A DNA stretch of 8,597 nt from Candidatus Omnitrophota bacterium (GTDB lineage Bacteria; Omnitrophota; Gorgyraeia; Zapsychrales; Fredricksoniimonadaceae): contig JACPXN010000084.1 of the NCBI GenBank assembly GCA_016196515.1, positions 1-8,597 of the forward strand, written 5' to 3'. A program made the position numbers and the translations under genes. Below are positions 5,571 to 8,597 of the stretch, in pieces (position 1 is the first letter of the stretch; each line of letters begins with the position of its first letter). The notes below the pieces were generated by a model that had not been told where the DNA came from, made no database searches, and was given only the letters and a program-made list of their open reading frames with translations.

Positions 5571-6209
5571 CAATTGATCCCAGCTATTTCTAACAAGGTT
5601 GGACTTTATCTTCACAGCCTCTATTCATGATCGACGCAATGTCTTTGATCTTCTCAATGCCTTGCGCGGTCAAGTGCTCTTTACGGTCCATCAACATGAT
5701 GACTTTTCTGAACTTTATAAAATCTAAGTTCTTTTTGGTCTTCAGTGAATGTCCTTCAAAAAACGGAATGATGATTTCATTCAAATGGCTGATATCTCGA
5801 ACCCGATACGCCATCCGATCACCATGGTTTGAACGGACCACACCGCATCCAAAAAACTTCTTTAAAGCGTGAAGTATTTGGACATCTTTTTCATGTTGAA
5901 CGACCGTGAATTCCGGAAGCACTTGATAGCCGCAAGTCATATCGGGATGCTTGTTGATTCCGACGAAGAAACAACCTTCGCCATCCACAAACCCGACAAT
6001 CCATTGCGCATCAAGATTAGAAGCAGGTGCTGAACGTAAAGTCTCTGAGGGTTCTTCCATAAGATACTCCTTTCTGGAAGCCTTCCCTGCGGATTATCCC
6101 CGTGTCCGGCTGATTTTTACTGCCTGAATATTCTCAGACGAGTACAGCACGGTTTTTGAGGGTCTTCCCGCATATGGTTCAGTTTTACTAAGGCTAGCGT
6201 TTCCACGAA
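5571..6209 (-). ncRNA. group I intron in 23S rRNA (after U1931 equivalent)
   Basis: The conserved 23S sequence CCTAAGGTAGCGAAATTCC is broken between GGT (ending at 6210) and AGCG (starting at 5570). The 5' exon CUAAGGU pairs with the internal guide GCCUUAG (6194..6188), with the required U.G pair at the splice site. CGCU (6199..6196) can pair with the 3' exon AGCG as P10. The intron ends in G (5571). Other helices found by hand: P3 CUGAAC (6182..6177) with GUUCAG (6035..6030); P4 UGCGGG (6172..6167) with UCCGCA (6093..6088); P6 CCGUG (6152..6148) with CACGG (6104..6100); P7 GACUUU (6043..6038) with AAAGUC (5607..5602), inside the classic AAGAUA-AGUCC-type motif; P8 GCUUCU (6024..6019) with AGAGGC (5622..5617); P9 (5598..5579) with a GAAA loop. 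P7.1/P7.2 are absent, so it is not subgroup IA; exact subgroup is uncertain. Self-splicing is inferred. Confidence 0.95.
5590..6060 (-). CDS. LAGLIDADG homing endonuclease encoded in the 23S intron
   Basis: The 156-residue product has a single LAGLIDADG motif, WIVGFVDGEGCF at residues 20-31, so it should act as a homodimer like I-CreI. E28 occupies the catalytic acidic position. The C-terminal half, HSLKTKKNLDFIKFRKVI (about 104-121), is typical of the LAGLIDADG_1 group. The enzyme is expected to cleave intronless 23S genes around CTAAGGT/AGCG, letting the intron copy itself; a maturase side role cannot be excluded. The start at 6060 is supported by AAAGGAG (6073..6067), six bases upstream, inside the intron and the rRNA transcript. 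The stop TAG at 5592..5590 falls in P9. About 19 residues before the motif come from the P7/P3/P8 strand, so the frame overlaps the ribozyme core at both ends. The frame is intact, which suggests recent activity or selection. Confidence 0.94.
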   Translation of the reverse strand: MEEPSETLRSAPASNLDAQWIVGFVDGEGCFFVGINKHPDMTCGYQVLPEFTVVQHEKDVQILHALKKFFGCGVVRSNHGDRMAYRVRDISHLNEIIIPFFEGHSLKTKKNLDFIKFRKVIMLMDRKEHLTAQGIEKIKDIASIMNRGCEDKVQPC

Positions 6210-6244
<35 letters not shown>

Positions 6245-6266
6245 TGGGGCTTCAGTTCGAAGCTTC

Positions 6267-6284
6267 ATCCCGCTTGCGCGGGAT
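6267..6284. repeat. ATCCCGC/GCGGGAT hairpin in 23S (helix 68 region)
   Basis: Seven-base arms surround a 4-base loop that reads GCAA (GNRA) in the rRNA. It sits just 5' of the conserved GAAGCCCC and AGTAAACGGCGG stretch, replacing the tip of helix 68. Confidence 0.7.
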
Positions 6285-6639
6285 TAACCTCTCCCCTTAA
6301 CCTTCCAGCACCGGGCAGGTGTCACACCCTATACGTTCTCTTTCGAGTTAGCAGAGTGATGTGTTTTTACTAAACAGTCACCCGGGCCTCTTTACTGTGA
6401 TCCCGATCCCTTCAGCTGTGATAGCTTACAAGATCGGGACACCCCTTCTCCCGAAGTTACGGGGTGATTTTGCCTAGTTCCTTAAGGAGGATTCTCTCGA
6501 GCACCTTGGCATATTCTGCCTATCTACCTGTGTCGGATTCCGGTACGAGCGACCACGAGACTCCCTTGATGGTTTTTCTCGGCAGCTTGGCATGGGCCGC
6601 TTCCCTCGCACTTGCGATTGAGGTCCCCATAGGCTCTTA

Positions 6640-6657
6640 TCCCGCCTTTCGGCGGGA
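6640..6657. repeat. TCCCGCC/GGCGGGA hairpin in 23S domain III
   Basis: Seven-base arms surround a loop reading GAAA in the rRNA. It lies in the variable helix 58-59 area by eye comparison with E. coli. Confidence 0.7.
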
Positions 6658-6958
6658 CTACGGCTTTGGACGCAGACATCCAACACTGCGCACGGCCTAG
6701 CCTCCTGCGTCACATCAAGGTGATAACGTTCGTCATCGGTTCAGGAATATTAACCTGATCTCCATCGATTACGCCTTTCGGCCTCACCTTAGGATCGACT
6801 AACCCTGGGCGGATTAACCTTCCCCAGGAAACCTTAGATTTTCGGTGCTACAGTTTCTCGCTGTAGTTTTCGCTACTCATACCAACAGTATCACTAGTGC
6901 TTACTCCAGCATTCCTCTCGGTATGCCTTCAACGCTTAGCACTACGCTCCCCTACCCC

Positions 6959-6980
6959 TTGTTTATCCGAAGATAAACAA
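6959..6980. repeat. AT-rich UUCG hairpin in 23S
   Basis: TTGTTTATC (6959..6967) and GATAAACAA (6972..6980) form a 9-bp stem; in the rRNA the loop is C(UUCG)G. Its AT-rich stem contrasts with the GC-rich caps elsewhere, so it is probably an ordinary variable helix. Confidence 0.6.
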
Positions 6981-7422
6981 AGCCATGACTTCGGTTATAA
7001 GCTTGAGCCCCGATCATTTTCGGCGCGAAATCACTCGACCAGTGAGCTGTTACGCACTCTTTAAATGATGGCTGCCTCTAAGCCAACATCCTGGCTGTCT
7101 GTGTGATCTCACTTCCTTTACCACTTAGCTTATATTAGGGACCTTAATCGATGGTCTGGGCTGTTTCCCTCTCGAGCAAGAAGCTTAGCCCTCTTGCTCT
7201 GACTTCCGAGATACAAATAAGCGGTATTTGGAGTTTGGTTAGGTTTGGCGGCCCGGTAAGGCCCCTAGCCTATTCAGTAACTCTACCCCCGCTTAGTAAT
7301 TCCTCGAAGCTAGTCCTAGAACTATTTCGGGGAGAACCAGCAATTGCCACGTTTGACTAGCCTTTCACTCCGACCCACAGCTCATCGCGAATCTTTTCAA
7401 CGATCATGCGTTCGGTCCTCCA

Positions 7423-7438
7423 TCCCGCTTTCGCGGGA
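7423..7438. repeat. TCCCGC/GCGGGA hairpin in 23S before GGAGGACCGAAC
   Basis: Six-base arms surround a GAAA loop (rRNA sense). It lies a few bases 5' of the conserved GGAGGACCGAAC, where E. coli has an unrelated, differently composed hairpin. Confidence 0.7.
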
Positions 7439-7604
7439 CTTCAACCTGGCCATGGGTAGATCACGTGGTTTCGGGTCTATTATGTGCTACTTGGTCGCCC
7501 TGTTCAGACTCGGTTTCCCTGCGCCTGCGTCCCAGAAGGGACTTAAGCTTGCAACACATAATAACTCGTTGGTCCATTATGCAAAAGGTACGCCGTTAAC
7601 CATT

Positions 7605-7622
7605 CCCCGCCTTGCGGCGGGG
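7605..7622. repeat. CCCCGCC/GGCGGGG hairpin in 23S (helix 25 region)
   Basis: Seven-base arms surround a GCAA loop (rRNA sense). It sits just upstream of the conserved GCGTACCTTTTG, at the tip of the same helix that in E. coli ends in a different GC-rich hairpin. Confidence 0.65.
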
Positions 7623-7910
7623 CATAGGCCTTCGACAGCTTGTAGGTTTATAATTTCAGGTTCTATTTCACTCCCCTCCCGGGGTTCTTTTCAACTTTCC
7701 CTCACGGTACTTGTTCCCTTTCGGTCAGACCGAGTATTTAGGCTTAGCCCATGGTCGGGCCAGATTCCTGCCAGATTTCCCGTGCCCGGCAGTACTTGGG
7801 ATCCTTCTAGGCCGCTTTGAGATTTCGCATACGTGGCTCTCACACTCTATGGCGTGTTTTTTCAAACACCTCTGCTATCTCATTGCGTACCACATTGAAG
7901 TCCCGCAACC

Positions 7911-7930
7911 TCCCGACGTGAACGTCGGGA
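7911..7930. repeat. TCCCGACG/CGTCGGGA hairpin in 23S domain I
   Basis: Eight-base perfect arms surround a 4-base loop (UUCA in the rRNA). The core differs from the TCCCGC type but has the same TCCCG/CGGGA ends. It lies in a variable helix near E. coli position 280. Confidence 0.6.
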
Positions 7931-8258
7931 TTTAGCCTGTTCTCTCTTCGCTCGCCGCTACTAAGAGAATCCCATTCGGTTTCTTTTCCTAAAGGCTACT
8001 TAGATGTTTCAATTCGCCTCGTTTAGCTCCCCGCTTCTATTTTATTCAAGGCGGGGTAACCGGGTATGAGCCCGGTTGGGTTGTCCCATTCGGAGATCTC
8101 CGGATCAAAGCCTATTTGCGGCTCCCCGAAGCTTATCGCAGCTGACCACGTCCTTCATCGCCTGTGTCTGCCAAGTCATCCATTATAAACCCTTTGTAGC
8201 TTGATCATAAACTGTCCTTGACCAGGGCGCGAGAAACCCCCGGCCAAGAAAAAACACT

Positions 8259-8291
8259 CGGCATTGCACTACCCTTTATTCCACAATTGTC
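8259..8291 (-). promoter_or_regulatory. 23S precursor processing stem, 5' arm
   Basis: This arm pairs with 4552..4584 over 33 positions with one mismatch and four G.U pairs. It lies 52 bases before the 23S 5' end and overlaps the boxA-like element. All but one of the differences between the arms are wobble-compatible, which supports selection for the RNA stem. Confidence 0.85.
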
Positions 8292-8298
8292 AAAGAGC
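8288..8298 (-). promoter_or_regulatory. boxA-like antitermination element
   Basis: GCTCTTTGACA on the minus strand (8298..8288) differs from the E. coli rrn boxA GCTCTTTAACA by one base. Its place between tRNA-Ala and 23S matches the second boxA of other rrn operons, where NusB/NusE bind nascent RNA. The rest of the spacer (8207..8367) shows nothing else I can name. Confidence 0.7.
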
Positions 8299-8367
8299 TC
8301 CTCTACCGGCCGCGCCAATTGCTTCCGGCAGAAAAATATGCTCACAATCGATCGTCCGAGAAATATC

Positions 8368-8443
8368 TGGTGGAGCCGAGGAGGATTGAACTCCTGACCC
8401 CCTGCTTGCAAAGCAGGTGCTCTCCCAGCTGAGCTACGGCCCC
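8368..8443 (-). tRNA. tRNA-Ala (anticodon TGC)
   Basis: The full cloverleaf reads from GGGGCCG at 8443. The anticodon arm is CCTGC-TTTGCAA-GCAGG with anticodon TGC, the T arm contains GTTCAATCC, and the acceptor 3' strand is CGGCTCC. Discriminator A (8371) is followed by a genome-encoded CCA (8370..8368). It is the second spacer tRNA of the rRNA operon. Confidence 0.97.
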
Positions 8444-8456
8444 TCACGCTGGCCTG

Positions 8457-8498
8457 TTCTGCGAAGCTCAAACATGAAAATTTTTGAGCGAAGCAGAA
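8457..8498. repeat. long hairpin between the two tRNA genes
   Basis: TTCTGC (8457..8462) pairs with GCAGAA (8493..8498), and GCTCAAA (8466..8472) with TTTGAGC (8483..8489). A symmetric three-by-three internal loop (UUC/UUC in the RNA) separates them. The hairpin abuts the last base of tRNA-Ile, so it may guide tRNA 3' processing. Confidence 0.7.
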
Positions 8499-8572
8499 TG
8501 GGCCCGAGGGGAGTCGAACCACTGACCTCGTCCTTATCAGGGACGCGCTCTAACCAACTGAGCTACGGGCCC
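8499..8572 (-). tRNA. tRNA-Ile (anticodon GAT)
   Basis: The cloverleaf starts GGGCCCGTAGCTCAGTTGG at 8572. The anticodon arm is CGTCC-CTGATAA-GGACG with anticodon GAT, the T arm has GGTTCGACTCC, and the acceptor 3' strand is CGGGCCC with discriminator A (8499). CCA is not encoded and must be added afterwards, unlike the neighbouring tRNA-Ala. The 25 bases to the right edge belong to the 16S-tRNA spacer; the 16S gene is outside the window. Confidence 0.97.
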
Positions 8573-8597
8573 ATAAAAGTCAGTGGTAATGGTCAGC

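Noticed and set aside
5627..5872. Plus-strand open frame opposite the homing endonuclease
   Set aside because: It is antisense to the LAGLIDADG gene and has no motif.
5571..6209. An archaeal-type bulge-helix-bulge intron or an intervening sequence removed without ligation
   Set aside because: The P1 U.G pair, guide sequence, P7 motif and terminal G fit a group I intron, and LAGLIDADG genes of this type are common in them.
6464..7935. Several open frames on both strands within the 23S 5' exon
   Set aside because: All lie in conserved 23S rRNA sequence; chance frames in rRNA are common.
8205..8522. Minus-strand open frame over the tRNA genes
   Set aside because: It runs through both tRNAs and the processing arm, so it is not a protein gene.

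Overview
The window is the distal part of one rRNA operon followed by a housekeeping gene cluster, all on the minus strand; read it from right to left. The most likely source is a PVC-superphylum bacterium, probably Omnitrophota. That placement is an inference from the Minf_1886-family gene, the palindromic repeats and the moderate GC content; no taxonomic marker was searched. In transcription order: tRNA-Ile(GAT), a long hairpin, tRNA-Ala(TGC), a spacer with a boxA-like element and one arm of a long processing stem, 23S rRNA split by an intron, a hairpin-rich spacer with the other stem arm, 5S rRNA, tandem hairpins and an intrinsic terminator. A near-leaderless promoter then precedes a small Minf_1886-family gene, followed by recG, rsmD, coaD, a DUF177/YceD gene and the 5' part of rpmF, cut by the left edge.

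The main discovery is a 639-nt group I intron (5571..6209) in the 23S gene. It sits after the base equivalent to E. coli U1931, inside the conserved stretch that also contains the I-CeuI site. The splice-site U.G pair, P1, P10, P3, P4, P6, P7, P8 and a P9 with a GAAA loop can all be paired by hand. The intron carries its own ribosome binding site and a 156-codon single-motif LAGLIDADG homing endonuclease. This reading frame starts upstream of P7 and ends in P9, so it also encodes half of the ribozyme core. Removing the intron leaves exons of about 1,997 and 972 nt; the second matches the 973 nt from U1931 to the 3' end in E. coli.

A second layer is a family of short GC-rich palindromes of the form TCCCGC-loop-GCGGGA. 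They cap several variable helices of the 23S rRNA, nearly always with GNRA or UUCG loops in the RNA, and similar ones lie around the 5S gene. Two other palindrome types sit between protein genes. The 23S gene is flanked by a 33-bp arm pair with one mismatch, the expected RNase III-type precursor stem, and the 5S gene has its own extended stem.

The protein genes serve general functions: replication-fork rescue (RecG), ribosome modification (RsmD), coenzyme A synthesis (CoaD), and the linked YceD/L32 pair. They are tightly packed, with an ATGA overlap between coaD and the DUF177 gene.
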